Shown here piece by piece: positions 44,998 through 55,721 of a DNA stretch of 64,000 bases. Position 1 is the first letter of the stretch. Each line of letters opens with the position of its first letter. Source of the DNA: Marchantia polymorpha subsp. ruderalis (taxonomy: Eukaryota; Streptophyta; Marchantiopsida; Marchantiales; Marchantiaceae). The DNA lies in assembly GCA_037833965.1 (NCBI GenBank), contig AP031358.1, positions 21,646,001 to 21,710,000 on the forward strand. The letters run 5' to 3'. The notes under the pieces were generated by a model, which saw only the letters and a program-made list of their open reading frames with translations, had not been told where the DNA came from and searched no databases. The position numbers and the translations under genes were made by a program.

Positions 44998-47900
44998 AGT
45001 ACACGGTCAAGTGGAGTGAGTCAACCAAGAGTACCAAGGAAGAAGTTGGGCATGGATGACTTTTCCATTTCATCTTCTCAAGCTAAGTATGACGTGGTGG
45101 AGGATGTAGGAAATCAGAAGGCCAATATAACAGTTGGTCAGCTGATTGCCTTGAATCCAGCCATTCGGAAGGAGTTAAGAGGAGGTCTTATCTCCACAAG
45201 GACCAAGAAGCGGAAATCTAAGGGGAAGGCTCACATGACCAATGTGGGAGTTGGGGTGGTGGATGCGGCTGCTTCGGAGGTATGTACACATGCTTCAAAG
45301 ATCGAAGTGAGGATCAATGGACATGATGTATCAGATGTGTTGGTTGATGGTGGATCGGCTGTGAATGCCATGTCTGAGAGGTTGATGCAGAAGTTGGGTA
45401 TGCAACCTTCTAGACCTTCTAGCATAATTGTTGGTATGGCCAACAAACAGAAGGTAAGACCACTGGGGGTGGTAGACAAAGTTGTGGTTAGTGTGAGGGG
45501 AGTGCAAACTTTGCTTTCCTTCCAAATTCTCAAGGAAGCTAGCTACGACTTGCTGTTGGGACGTCCTTGGTTGAGGGCGGTAAGGACTACGGACCGATGG
45601 CACAAGGGCTATTTGAGGATAGGCCCAAAGAACCATCGAGTTAAGGTTCCTTTGACGAGAGGAGGGGAATCCACCACTGACTCAGATAGACCAACTGACG
45701 AGTATTGGGAATCTGAGAGTGAAGAGAGTGGTAGCTTTTCAGAAGTTGACACAGACATCTCAACTTCTGATCAAGAAACATCATCAGAGTACTCTTCTGA
45801 TGATAATGTTCAAGTACAAGTCATTGCTGCCATGGAGTTGTTGCCTAGGCCTAGAGTGAAGAAAGATCCTGACAAAGTGGAGATGAGCGAAGAGGAGGTG
45901 TGTCGACGACTGTCCACTCTCAGGTTTGGTCCCAAGGTTACCAAGGAGGAAAAGGCAAAGTTTCTGGATATATTTCGCAAATATATTCATGTTTTTGCCT
46001 TTAGTTACAAGGATCTTAAGCATGTGACGTTGGAGACTCATCGCATCGAGTTGGAGGAGAAAGCTCGTCCTATTCGGCAAAAGCAACGCCGAATAAATCC
46101 ACCTACGGCTCTTGTGGTGAAGGAGGAGATCGACAAGCTCAAGGAGGCTGGCTTCATCTACGAGGTAGAAAATTCTGAATGGGTGTCTCCAATTGTGATA
46201 GTGAAGAAGAAGAATGGTAAGCTACGAGTGTGCGTAGATTACAAAAAGTTGAATGCTGTCACAAAGAAAGACTACTATCCCTTGCCTTTCATAGATGAGA
46301 TTCTAGAGGAGGTTGCTGGTCATGAGTGGTATAGTTTTGGAGATGGTTATAGTGGCTATAACCAAATCCAAATTGCCTTAGAAGACCAACTCAAAACAAC
46401 TTTTACCACTCCATGGGGAACCTTCGCTTTTAGAGTGATGCCGTTTGGTCTATGTAATGCTCCTGCCACTTTTCAAAGGTTCATGAATAGAGTGTTTGAA
46501 CCTTTCATTGGAAAGTTTGTAAGGGATTTCATAGATGATTTTTGTGTTTACGGGAGGAAAGCGGATCATTTTGATCATTTGATCAAAATACTTCAACGGC
46601 TGGAGGAAGCTAAGGCTTCACTCAATCCAGAAAAATGCATTTTTGGATGTGAGGAAGGCCTATTGTTGGGGCATATCATCTCCAAGAATGGTATAGCGGT
46701 GGACCCAGAGAAGGTGACACGGATCATGGAGTTACCTTTTCCGGCGACTTTAACCAAGTTGAGGCAATTCCTTGGTATGGTGGGGTACTATCGACGGTTC
46801 ATCTTGTCCTTCTCCAACAAAGCTCATGCCTTGACGAATTACATGAAGAAGGGAGTGGAGTACGAACTCATTTTCAAGGATGAAGCTGCAAAGAAGGCGT
46901 TCGAAGTTCTCAAGAAGGCGTTGGTGACGGCTCCAATTTTGGCGAAACCGGATTGGGGTAAACCTTTCATTCTCTACACATATGCATCAAATATTGCTGT
47001 AGGATGCACCTTGAGTCAATTAGATGATGAAAAGCATGATCATCCAATTGCCTATGCTAGTAGACAAATGGTTCAAGCGGAGAAGAATTACTCAGTGACA
47101 GAGAGAGAGGCCTTAGCTGTAATCTTCTCACTTAAGAAGTTTCGACATTATTTGTTGGGTGGGAGATTCACTATAGTGACTGATCATAAGGCTTTGAAAT
47201 ACATTTTCAACAAGCCTAATGCTGAAGGGAGGATAGCTAGATGGAAGCTACTACTAGCAGAGTTTGATTATACCATTGAGGATAGACCTGGAAAGAAGCA
47301 TGCTAATGCGGATTTGATGTCGAGAGCATATGATGATGGAGGAGATCAGTCAGTAGATGACACCTTTCCGGATGAGGACTTGCTAGTCATGGACACGGTG
47401 ACAACAGTACCGGAGGAGTACAAGGAAATTTGGGATTTCATCTCTAGAGGAGAGTTTCCTCAAGGAATGCATCAAAGGGAGAAAAATGCATTAGTGAAGA
47501 GATGTCAACCTTATATGATCATGGAGAATGTACTTTTTCATCAAGGAGCTGACGGACTTCTACGAAGGGCGGTTGGGAGAGGAGAGGCACTACAACTCAT
47601 GAAGGAGTTTCATGATGGTGCAGTATGTGGAGGACATTTTGCGGGGAAGGTAACTGCCTTCAAAATTCTTGATGCTGGTTATCATTGGAAGGGTATTTTT
47701 AAGGATTGTGTGGAATATTGCAAAAGTTGTGATGTGTGTCAAGCTTTTGCTAAAAAGTCCATGAAAACCCCTCCTATGATTTCTGTACCAGTGTTAGGTC
47801 CTTTTGAAAAGTGGGGAATAGATTTTGTAGGTCCTTTGAATCTTACTCCTCGAGGGAATAAGTTCATTGTGATAGCTACAGATTATCTTACGAAGTGGGT

Positions 47901-48708
47901 AGAGGCAAGACCACTTAAATCTACTAATGAGAAGGAGGTTGGTAGATTTTTATATGAGAGAATCATTACTCGATTTGGTTGTCCATTGGAGTTAGTATCA
48001 GATAGAGGAGGAGAATTTGTGGGAAGTATGATTCAAGCCACGTTGGAGCACTTTTCCATCAAGGCTCGAGTAACCACTTCCTACAAACCTAACGCTAACG
48101 GGTTGGCGGAGCGGACCAACTACACTTTGTGTATGATGTTGGCCAAGGATGCAGACATGGACGGGAGTAAACACAATTGGGACAAGAGGCTCCATGCTAT
48201 CTTATGGGAGTATCGCACAACATGGAAGACATCTACCGGATACTCACCTTTTCGGATGGTGTATGGAGTTGAGTCAAAACTTCCCATACAGTTTGACTTG
48301 ACAACATTCACAACAATCCAGCAAAGGTTGAAGAAATCAAATGGAGCAGAAGCCATCAAGTCTCGCCAACAACAATTGATGGAGTTGGAGGAAGCTCGAG
48401 CATTAGCCATGGTACGAGTGGAGCGGGCTCAACAGTTGCAGAAGAAGTATCACGACAAACGAAGTGGAAACCAGAACTTGAAGCCGTTCAAGGAAGGTGA
48501 TTGGGTGATGCTCTTTGATGCAATTAGATACAAGAGAGCTAGGAAAAAGTTTCTTCCTAAGTATTTTGGACCTTTCATAGTTGAGAAGGTGTGGGGAAAT
48601 TTCACTTATGACATCAAGGAGTTAGGAGGACGTCACTTCGATCGAGTCAACCACGACAAGTTGAAGTTATTCCATCGAAGATCAGATTCTTTCACTCCGA
48701 GGGCGTAG
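44998..48708 (+). CDS. Pol polyprotein of element A: protease, RT, RNase H, integrase (copy 1)
   Basis: Open from the gag UGA to TAG at 48706-48708 in the gag frame; the first ATG is at 45052. Numbering from the GTG at 45016, the order is: aspartic protease DGGS (111-114); RT with D443 and F-I-D-D (507-508); RNase H with Tyr 656 where the family has Asp, then E698, D723 and D766; integrase zinc finger H866/H874/C905/C908; and DD35E triad D936, D996, E1032. The C-terminus (FTYDIKELGGRHFDRVNHDK) lacks a chromodomain, so this is a non-chromovirus Ty3/gypsy type. Order PR-RT-RH-INT defines Ty3/gypsy. The integrase and RT look competent; RNase H probably does not. Confidence 0.93.
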   Translation, partial: STRSSGVSQPRVPRKKLGMDDFSISSSQAKYDVVEDVGNQKANITVGQLIALNPAIRKELRGGLISTRTKKRKSKGKAHMTNVGVGVVDAAASEVCTHASKIEVRINGHDVSDVLVDGGSAVNAMSERLMQKLGMQPSRPSSIIVGMANKQKVRPLGVVDKVVVSVRGVQTLLSFQILKEASYDLLLGRPWLRAVRTTDRWHKGYLRIGPKNHRVKVPLTRGGESTTDSDRPTDEYWESESEESGSFSEVDTDISTSDQETSSEYSSDDNVQVQVIAAMELLPRPRVKKDPDKVEMSEEEVCRRLSTLRFGPKVTKEEKAKFLDIFRKYIHVFAFSYKDLKHVTLETHRIELEEKARPIRQKQRRINPPTALVVKEEIDKLKEAGFIYEVENSEWVSPIVIVKKKNGKLRVCVDYKKLNAVTKKDYYPLPFIDEILEEVAGHEWYSFGDGYSGYNQIQIALEDQLKTTFTTPWGTFAFRVMPFGLCNAPATFQRFMNRVFEPFIGKFVRDFIDDFCVYGRKADHFDHLIKILQRLEEAKASLNPEKCIFGCEEGLLLGHIISKNGIAVDPEKVTRIMELPFPATLTKLRQFLGMVGYYRRFILSFSNKAHALTNYMKKGVEYELIFKDEAAKKAFEVLKKALVTAPILAKPDWGKPFILYTYASNIAVGCTLSQLDDEKHDHPIAYASRQMVQAEKNYSVTEREALAVIFSLKKFRHYLLGGRFTIVTDHKALKYIFNKPNAEGRIARWKLLLAEFDYTIEDRPGKKHANADLMSRAYDDGGDQSVDDTFPDEDLLVMDTVTTVPEEYKEIWDFISRGEFPQGMHQREKNALVKRCQPYMIMENVLFHQGADGLLRRAVGRGEALQLMKEFHDGAVCGGHFAGKVTAFKILDAGYHWKGIFKDCVEYCKSCDVCQAFAKKSMKTPPMISVPVLGPFEKWGIDFVGPLNLTPRGNKFIVIATDYLTKWVEARPLKSTNEKEVGRFLYERIITRFGCPLELVSDRGGEFVGSMIQATLEHFSIKARVTTSYKPNANGLAERTNYTLCMMLAKDADMDGSKHNWDKRLHAILWEYRTTWKTSTGYSPFRMVYGVESKLPIQFDLTTFTTIQQRLKKSNGAEAIKSRQQQLMELEEARALAMVRVERAQQLQKKYHDKRSGNQNLKPFKEGDWVMLFDAIRYKRARKKFLPKYFGPFIVEKVWGNFTYDIKELGGRHFDRVNHDKLKLFHRRSDSFTPRA

Positions 48709-48717
48709 TGAAATCTT

Positions 48718-48731
48718 GGTCCGGGGGTAAA
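48718..48731 (+). other. Polypurine tract region, element A copy 1
   Basis: GGTCCGGGGGTAAA lies immediately before LTR 2 and 10 bp after the pol stop. The G-rich run is the likely plus-strand primer. The same sequence is at 55708-55721 before LTR 3. Confidence 0.55.
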
Positions 48732-49589
48732 TGTAAGACCGGGTGTTGCACATATGTACTAAGTCTTAGAAGTGGTCAAGGGAATAAGGATGATTAGCCA
48801 AGGCATAGCTAAGACTAGCTAGTTATGACTAAACTAGTTAGTTATAACTAAGTTTATCTAGTCATGACTAAGTTTAGCTACAATGTCTATAGTTGGCGGA
48901 GTAATTAGCGGAGTTCTAGAAGAATGGAGTGAGCACTTCTATTTTGTCTTTTACAAGGAGTGAGCACTTCTATTTTGTCTTATACAAAAGTTCTAGATTC
49001 CAAGGGATTAGATATTTGACTAGAAGCTTGGATTTGATTGGTTTGACTAAATGTATGAAAGATGATTGGCTAGACTAAGTCTAATGTTGACTTAGTGGCT
49101 AGGAAGCTTGTAGAAGTTTAAAAGCTTCCAATGGCATGTCGCCACCTCAACCTTGGATTCCGGAAGCTTCTAGAAGGTTTAGGTAGGCCAATGGCATGTT
49201 GCCACGTAGAGAAGGTTAGTCAAACTTACCTAGGTAAAAGTAAGTTAGGAGAAATTACCACATGTTACTATGGTAACTTCTCAAGTAGTATAAATAGAGA
49301 GGTAGAGTAGCACCTCTCAAGCAAGTTTGGAGAGTCATGTGTGAGGACTTGTTTCAGTAATGAAGGAGTGAAGTTTTTGAGTATCTTGGAGTATCGACGT
49401 GTGTTTGCATTTATGTGAAGAGGGTGATGTGAGGAGAGTTGTGTGTGAGTTGGAGTGATACATGAGAGTTTGTAAGAGAAGGTGTTTGGGACATGAGTGA
49501 GAGTATGAATCTTAGTCTTCTAGAACCATGATGCGCTACCACAAAGCCATCAGAGGTAAACCTGAGTGAGAGTCAGCCCGGAGGTTGCA
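48732..49589 (+). repeat. Element A LTR 2 (shared, central)
   Basis: 858 bp, apparently identical to LTRs 1 and 3. It serves as the 3' LTR of copy 1 and 5' LTR of copy 2. There is no target-site duplication or foreign DNA on either side, which shows the two elements share one LTR and did not insert independently. Confidence 0.95.
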
Positions 49590-49593
49590 TTTT

Positions 49594-49610
49594 TGGTTCC
49601 GTTGCCGGGA
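49594..49610 (+). other. Primer-binding site, element A copy 2
   Basis: Same sequence and spacing from LTR 2 as in copy 1. Confidence 0.6.
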
Positions 49611-49629
49611 CCTCAATCTAGAAGGCGGA

Positions 49630-49800
49630 ATGTTTAGGATTCGATTTCTAGCTCGAGAGAAAGTATCCATGAGGGATCACTTGGTGTTAACATTGGGGAA
49701 TGAAAGAGCGGAGAGTGTGCTTGAGAGCGAAATTCCCTTTGTTTATCCCATAGTCTCATATGATAGCCTAGAAGTGATTTTGTATGTTTTGTTCACGTAA
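49630..49800 (+). CDS. Small leader ORF a of element A, 56 aa (copy 2)
   Basis: Identical to the copy 1 ORF at 42640-42810; see there for its relation to small ORF b. Identity between copies reflects recent duplication and is not itself evidence of selection. Confidence 0.55.
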   Translation: MFRIRFLAREKVSMRDHLVLTLGNERAESVLESEIPFVYPIVSYDSLEVILYVLFT

Positions 49801-50266
49801 ACATGTCTTTTTGAGAGAAAAGTGATTTTAGACACCGAAGAAGTATTTTTGAAGTTTTTCTTCAAAGTTTTTATTGATTTTAGATTGGAAGATAGAGAAC
49901 GTTTACGTTTTTGTTTTAGGTCTAGAGCATGTGTAAACAAAAAGATATGAGAGTTAGAAGTTGAGGGGTTTTCACGGGTATCAAAAGTCTGCTCTCTGGA
50001 AAGTTTGTACAGAGTTGATTACTTTTTCTGTATTTCAATTTAGGCTTTGAAACTTCGTACGAGTGTGTATTAGAAGATAAGCTACGTTTGAGTCAAAATT
50101 TCACTGAGAGATCACGTCTAGAGACAAAGTTATTATGATTTGAAGTTGAGGGGGTACAAAAGCAAGATAACAAAGCAAAAGTTTTTGATTTCTTCATTCA
50201 CAGTTTTCGTCAAGTAGATAGCGTTTCTGGGAGAGGTCTTTTGAGTGGTTTCTGTCTTATGGGAAA

Positions 50267-50710
50267 ATGAGTGAACAAGAAGGTTGGAAGATTAGGTTAT
50301 CCAAAGTACCTCAAGGCTTGGATGTTATAGTGTCTTTAGACTCCAATACAAGAGAATTCAAGGTAGAGTTTGAAGAAAGAGTAGTGAGTCAATCTCCAAG
50401 AGTCAAACGTGAAACTTGTTTTTATTGTGGAGAGGAGGGCCATAAGGTTGTCAATTGTTCCCTACGGAACAAAGATAGAAGATTGAGGAGCAAGAGGAAC
50501 TTGGGAGATTTGAAACTTCACTTGGGACCATCATCGCCACATGAATCCCAAAGCGCGACCTTCTGTGACAATTGCGGAGTGATTGGGCTACCAGCGGGAC
50601 ACGAATGCAGCGGAGTGAAGGCACTTCTGGAATCACTTGTGGAAGGGTTTGACGGCAAGCTAAGTGCTGAAACAGAGAAAGTGACCTCAGCGGGTTCAAG
50701 CTCCAACTGA
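50267..50710 (+). CDS. Separate zinc-knuckle ORF of element A, 147 aa (copy 2)
   Basis: Identical translation to copy 1, including the CCHC knuckle and the second Cys/His cluster. Confidence 0.65.
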   Translation: MSEQEGWKIRLSKVPQGLDVIVSLDSNTREFKVEFEERVVSQSPRVKRETCFYCGEEGHKVVNCSLRNKDRRLRSKRNLGDLKLHLGPSSPHESQSATFCDNCGVIGLPAGHECSGVKALLESLVEGFDGKLSAETEKVTSAGSSSN

Positions 50711-50712
50711 AG

Positions 50713-50877
50713 ATGGAGATCATCATTCGAATGATGGAGAAGATGATGATGAGGGTAAGACTCATCGTATGCCTAGGAGAGGAGAGAGCTTTGGCTATCT
50801 TGGAACAACCAATTCCTTTTGTGTTTCCTTTGATGAATTACTCAAGGATGGAGTTAGTGTTGTTTATATTGTATTAG
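50713..50877 (+). CDS. Small leader ORF b of element A, 54 aa (copy 2)
   Basis: Second copy of the ORF at 43723-43887, in the gag-pol frame of copy 2. Confidence 0.5.
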   Translation: MEIIIRMMEKMMMRVRLIVCLGEERALAILEQPIPFVFPLMNYSRMELVLFILY

Positions 50878-50931
50878 GAAGCCCCATATAAATTTCCAAT
50901 AAAAATAAAAATAAAAAAAAATTAGTTGGAA

Positions 50932-51987
50932 ATGGGGAAGCTTCCGGTATTTTATGGGAGGGAGAATGAGGATGTAGAAGCTTTTGTTAGGGACTTCAAG
51001 AGGGCTTGCATAGGAAACAATGAGAGGAAGAAGGACGAGTGGGCTATGCTTTTGCCGGATTTCTTGGAGGATTCTGCTCTCAAGTGGTACAAGGAGTACA
51101 AGAGGGAGCATTCGGAGGACGACACGTGGGAGACATTAACGGAGAACCTGATCGAAAACTTTCTTCCCAGTGAAAGTTATGAAAAGTTGATGTGTGAGGT
51201 CACCTTCTTGAAACAAGGAGAGAACGAGAAGGTGAGGACCTATGTGGAGAGAACCGAGAAGTTGGAATCTAGATTCCACGTGGTGTTGAGGAAGGGCGGA
51301 GACGAAGTGGATGCTACAATGGTGGGGATAAGGGCGATGCTCATGAAGAACTTCGTTGGAGGTTTGAGACCTGAGATTCGAAGTAAGGTGAGATACGAGA
51401 AGCCCTCTTCTAAGGCTGAAGCCATTCGAATTGCTATTAGAATGGAGGAGAGCTTAGAAGATGATGATTCTAGCTTGGTGGCTAGAGAAGTAGCTCCACC
51501 AGTTGTAGGAAGGTCCATTGTTTCAAACCCTTCTACTTCATCCACGATAGCGAATCCTAGTGTGGATTTTCAAAATGAATTGAAATCTATCACGGAGACT
51601 CTAGCAGATCTCAAGATCAATGTAGTACAGTTGTGGGAGAAGAGGAATCAGAACGTAGGAGGAGGCTCTAGGGGGTATGGAAATTATCCTCCAAGAGGAA
51701 ATCCACCTTCAGGAAACTTTGCGGTTTCTTGCTTTTCTTGTGGAGGTCCTCATTTCCAGAGGAATTGTCCTAACCCTCGACAACATGATGGAGTTCGGCA
51801 CAACAACAATGCACCGGCCACGCAACAAGCCAAGGATAAGGGAGTAGCATCCATTGATGTATTTCCTCATCAATGCACTTTTGAGAAAGGGGAGAGCTCA
51901 AAATCGAAAGTGGATATCCTTGCTCATGAGAAGAAGCGTGCCCGATTTGCGGACGAGTCGATTTTCATGGAGGACACGCCAAGTTGA
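50932..51987 (+). CDS. Gag polyprotein of element A, 351 aa (copy 2)
   Basis: Identical translation to copy 1, ending at the same UGA (51985-51987). Pol follows in frame. Confidence 0.9.
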   Translation: MGKLPVFYGRENEDVEAFVRDFKRACIGNNERKKDEWAMLLPDFLEDSALKWYKEYKREHSEDDTWETLTENLIENFLPSESYEKLMCEVTFLKQGENEKVRTYVERTEKLESRFHVVLRKGGDEVDATMVGIRAMLMKNFVGGLRPEIRSKVRYEKPSSKAEAIRIAIRMEESLEDDDSSLVAREVAPPVVGRSIVSNPSTSSTIANPSVDFQNELKSITETLADLKINVVQLWEKRNQNVGGGSRGYGNYPPRGNPPSGNFAVSCFSCGGPHFQRNCPNPRQHDGVRHNNNAPATQQAKDKGVASIDVFPHQCTFEKGESSKSKVDILAHEKKRARFADESIFMEDTPS

Positions 51988-54900
51988 AGTACACGGTCAA
52001 GTGGAGTGAGTCAACCAAGAGTACCAAGGAAGAAGTTGGGCATGGATGACTTTTCCATTTCATCTTCTCAAGCTAAGTATGACGTGGTGGAGGATGTAGG
52101 AAATCAGAAGGCCAATATAACAGTTGGTCAGCTGATTGCCTTGAATCCAGCCATTCGGAAGGAGTTAAGAGGAGGTCTTATCTCCACAAGGACCAAGAAG
52201 CGGAAATCTAAGGGGAAGGCTCACATGACCAATGTGGGAGTTGGGGTGGTGGATGCGGCTGCTTCGGAGGTATGTACACATGCTTCAAAGATCGAAGTGA
52301 GGATCAATGGACATGATGTATCAGATGTGTTGGTTGATGGTGGATCGGCTGTGAATGCCATGTCTGAGAGGTTGATGCAGAAGTTGGGTATGCAACCTTC
52401 TAGACCTTCTAGCATAATTGTTGGTATGGCCAACAAACAGAAGGTAAGACCACTGGGGGTGGTAGACAAAGTTGTGGTTAGTGTGAGGGGAGTGCAAACT
52501 TTGCTTTCCTTCCAAATTCTCAAGGAAGCTAGCTACGACTTGCTGTTGGGACGTCCTTGGTTGAGGGCGGTAAGGACTACGGACCGATGGCACAAGGGCT
52601 ATTTGAGGATAGGCCCAAAGAACCATCGAGTTAAGGTTCCTTTGACGAGAGGAGGGGAATCCACCACTGACTCAGATAGACCAACTGACGAGTATTGGGA
52701 ATCTGAGAGTGAAGAGAGTGGTAGCTTTTCAGAAGTTGACACAGACATCTCAACTTCTGATCAAGAAACATCATCAGAGTACTCTTCTGATGATAATGTT
52801 CAAGTACAAGTCATTGCTGCCATGGAGTTGTTGCCTAGGCCTAGAGTGAAGAAAGATCCTGACAAAGTGGAGATGAGCGAAGAGGAGGTGTGTCGACGAC
52901 TGTCCACTCTCAGGTTTGGTCCCAAGGTTACCAAGGAGGAAAAGGCAAAGTTTCTGGATATATTTCGCAAATATATTCATGTTTTTGCCTTTAGTTACAA
53001 GGATCTTAAGCATGTGACGTTGGAGACTCATCGCATCGAGTTGGAGGAGAAAGCTCGTCCTATTCGGCAAAAGCAACGCCGAATAAATCCACCTACGGCT
53101 CTTGTGGTGAAGGAGGAGATCGACAAGCTCAAGGAGGCTGGCTTCATCTACGAGGTAGAAAATTCTGAATGGGTGTCTCCAATTGTGATAGTGAAGAAGA
53201 AGAATGGTAAGCTACGAGTGTGCGTAGATTACAAAAAGTTGAATGCTGTCACAAAGAAAGACTACTATCCCTTGCCTTTCATAGATGAGATTCTAGAGGA
53301 GGTTGCTGGTCATGAGTGGTATAGTTTTGGAGATGGTTATAGTGGCTATAACCAAATCCAAATTGCCTTAGAAGACCAACTCAAAACAACTTTTACCACT
53401 CCATGGGGAACCTTCGCTTTTAGAGTGATGCCGTTTGGTCTATGTAATGCTCCTGCCACTTTTCAAAGGTTCATGAATAGAGTGTTTGAACCTTTCATTG
53501 GAAAGTTTGTAAGGGATTTCATAGATGATTTTTGTGTTTACGGGAGGAAAGCGGATCATTTTGATCATTTGATCAAAATACTTCAACGGCTGGAGGAAGC
53601 TAAGGCTTCACTCAATCCAGAAAAATGCATTTTTGGATGTGAGGAAGGCCTATTGTTGGGGCATATCATCTCCAAGAATGGTATAGCGGTGGACCCAGAG
53701 AAGGTGACACGGATCATGGAGTTACCTTTTCCGGCGACTTTAACCAAGTTGAGGCAATTCCTTGGTATGGTGGGGTACTATCGACGGTTCATCTTGTCCT
53801 TCTCCAACAAAGCTCATGCCTTGACGAATTACATGAAGAAGGGAGTGGAGTACGAACTCATTTTCAAGGATGAAGCTGCAAAGAAGGCGTTCGAAGTTCT
53901 CAAGAAGGCGTTGGTGACGGCTCCAATTTTGGCGAAACCGGATTGGGGTAAACCTTTCATTCTCTACACATATGCATCAAATATTGCTGTAGGATGCACC
54001 TTGAGTCAATTAGATGATGAAAAGCATGATCATCCAATTGCCTATGCTAGTAGACAAATGGTTCAAGCGGAGAAGAATTACTCAGTGACAGAGAGAGAGG
54101 CCTTAGCTGTAATCTTCTCACTTAAGAAGTTTCGACATTATTTGTTGGGTGGGAGATTCACTATAGTGACTGATCATAAGGCTTTGAAATACATTTTCAA
54201 CAAGCCTAATGCTGAAGGGAGGATAGCTAGATGGAAGCTACTACTAGCAGAGTTTGATTATACCATTGAGGATAGACCTGGAAAGAAGCATGCTAATGCG
54301 GATTTGATGTCGAGAGCATATGATGATGGAGGAGATCAGTCAGTAGATGACACCTTTCCGGATGAGGACTTGCTAGTCATGGACACGGTGACAACAGTAC
54401 CGGAGGAGTACAAGGAAATTTGGGATTTCATCTCTAGAGGAGAGTTTCCTCAAGGAATGCATCAAAGGGAGAAAAATGCATTAGTGAAGAGATGTCAACC
54501 TTATATGATCATGGAGAATGTACTTTTTCATCAAGGAGCTGACGGACTTCTACGAAGGGCGGTTGGGAGAGGAGAGGCACTACAACTCATGAAGGAGTTT
54601 CATGATGGTGCAGTATGTGGAGGACATTTTGCGGGGAAGGTAACTGCCTTCAAAATTCTTGATGCTGGTTATCATTGGAAGGGTATTTTTAAGGATTGTG
54701 TGGAATATTGCAAAAGTTGTGATGTGTGTCAAGCTTTTGCTAAAAAGTCCATGAAAACCCCTCCTATGATTTCTGTACCAGTGTTAGGTCCTTTTGAAAA
54801 GTGGGGAATAGATTTTGTAGGTCCTTTGAATCTTACTCCTCGAGGGAATAAGTTCATTGTGATAGCTACAGATTATCTTACGAAGTGGGTAGAGGCAAGA

Positions 54901-55698
54901 CCACTTAAATCTACTAATGAGAAGGAGGTTGGTAGATTTTTATATGAGAGAATCATTACTCGATTTGGTTGTCCATTGGAGTTAGTATCAGATAGAGGAG
55001 GAGAATTTGTGGGAAGTATGATTCAAGCCACGTTGGAGCACTTTTCCATCAAGGCTCGAGTAACCACTTCCTACAAACCTAACGCTAACGGGTTGGCGGA
55101 GCGGACCAACTACACTTTGTGTATGATGTTGGCCAAGGATGCAGACATGGACGGGAGTAAACACAATTGGGACAAGAGGCTCCATGCTATCTTATGGGAG
55201 TATCGCACAACATGGAAGACATCTACCGGATACTCACCTTTTCGGATGGTGTATGGAGTTGAGTCAAAACTTCCCATACAGTTTGACTTGACAACATTCA
55301 CAACAATCCAGCAAAGGTTGAAGAAATCAAATGGAGCAGAAGCCATCAAGTCTCGCCAACAACAATTGATGGAGTTGGAGGAAGCTCGAGCATTAGCCAT
55401 GGTACGAGTGGAGCGGGCTCAACAGTTGCAGAAGAAGTATCACGACAAACGAAGTGGAAACCAGAACTTGAAGCCGTTCAAGGAAGGTGATTGGGTGATG
55501 CTCTTTGATGCAATTAGATACAAGAGAGCTAGGAAAAAGTTTCTTCCTAAGTATTTTGGACCTTTCATAGTTGAGAAGGTGTGGGGAAATTTCACTTATG
55601 ACATCAAGGAGTTAGGAGGACGTCACTTCGATCGAGTCAACCACGACAAGTTGAAGTTATTCCATCGAAGATCAGATTCTTTCACTCCGAGGGCGTAG
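51988..55698 (+). CDS. Pol polyprotein of element A (copy 2)
   Basis: Identical translation to copy 1, including the Tyr in place of the RNase H aspartate (codon TAT at 53971-53973) and the intact integrase triad. Sharing the same rare substitution supports duplication of one parent element after the mutation. Confidence 0.93.
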   Translation, partial: STRSSGVSQPRVPRKKLGMDDFSISSSQAKYDVVEDVGNQKANITVGQLIALNPAIRKELRGGLISTRTKKRKSKGKAHMTNVGVGVVDAAASEVCTHASKIEVRINGHDVSDVLVDGGSAVNAMSERLMQKLGMQPSRPSSIIVGMANKQKVRPLGVVDKVVVSVRGVQTLLSFQILKEASYDLLLGRPWLRAVRTTDRWHKGYLRIGPKNHRVKVPLTRGGESTTDSDRPTDEYWESESEESGSFSEVDTDISTSDQETSSEYSSDDNVQVQVIAAMELLPRPRVKKDPDKVEMSEEEVCRRLSTLRFGPKVTKEEKAKFLDIFRKYIHVFAFSYKDLKHVTLETHRIELEEKARPIRQKQRRINPPTALVVKEEIDKLKEAGFIYEVENSEWVSPIVIVKKKNGKLRVCVDYKKLNAVTKKDYYPLPFIDEILEEVAGHEWYSFGDGYSGYNQIQIALEDQLKTTFTTPWGTFAFRVMPFGLCNAPATFQRFMNRVFEPFIGKFVRDFIDDFCVYGRKADHFDHLIKILQRLEEAKASLNPEKCIFGCEEGLLLGHIISKNGIAVDPEKVTRIMELPFPATLTKLRQFLGMVGYYRRFILSFSNKAHALTNYMKKGVEYELIFKDEAAKKAFEVLKKALVTAPILAKPDWGKPFILYTYASNIAVGCTLSQLDDEKHDHPIAYASRQMVQAEKNYSVTEREALAVIFSLKKFRHYLLGGRFTIVTDHKALKYIFNKPNAEGRIARWKLLLAEFDYTIEDRPGKKHANADLMSRAYDDGGDQSVDDTFPDEDLLVMDTVTTVPEEYKEIWDFISRGEFPQGMHQREKNALVKRCQPYMIMENVLFHQGADGLLRRAVGRGEALQLMKEFHDGAVCGGHFAGKVTAFKILDAGYHWKGIFKDCVEYCKSCDVCQAFAKKSMKTPPMISVPVLGPFEKWGIDFVGPLNLTPRGNKFIVIATDYLTKWVEARPLKSTNEKEVGRFLYERIITRFGCPLELVSDRGGEFVGSMIQATLEHFSIKARVTTSYKPNANGLAERTNYTLCMMLAKDADMDGSKHNWDKRLHAILWEYRTTWKTSTGYSPFRMVYGVESKLPIQFDLTTFTTIQQRLKKSNGAEAIKSRQQQLMELEEARALAMVRVERAQQLQKKYHDKRSGNQNLKPFKEGDWVMLFDAIRYKRARKKFLPKYFGPFIVEKVWGNFTYDIKELGGRHFDRVNHDKLKLFHRRSDSFTPRA

Positions 55699-55721
55699 TG
55701 AAATCTTGGTCCGGGGGTAAA

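Noticed and set aside
45231..46086. Minus-strand open frames of about 100 codons inside pol
   Set aside because: Shadows of the pol frame; they recur in copy 2 only because the DNA is duplicated.
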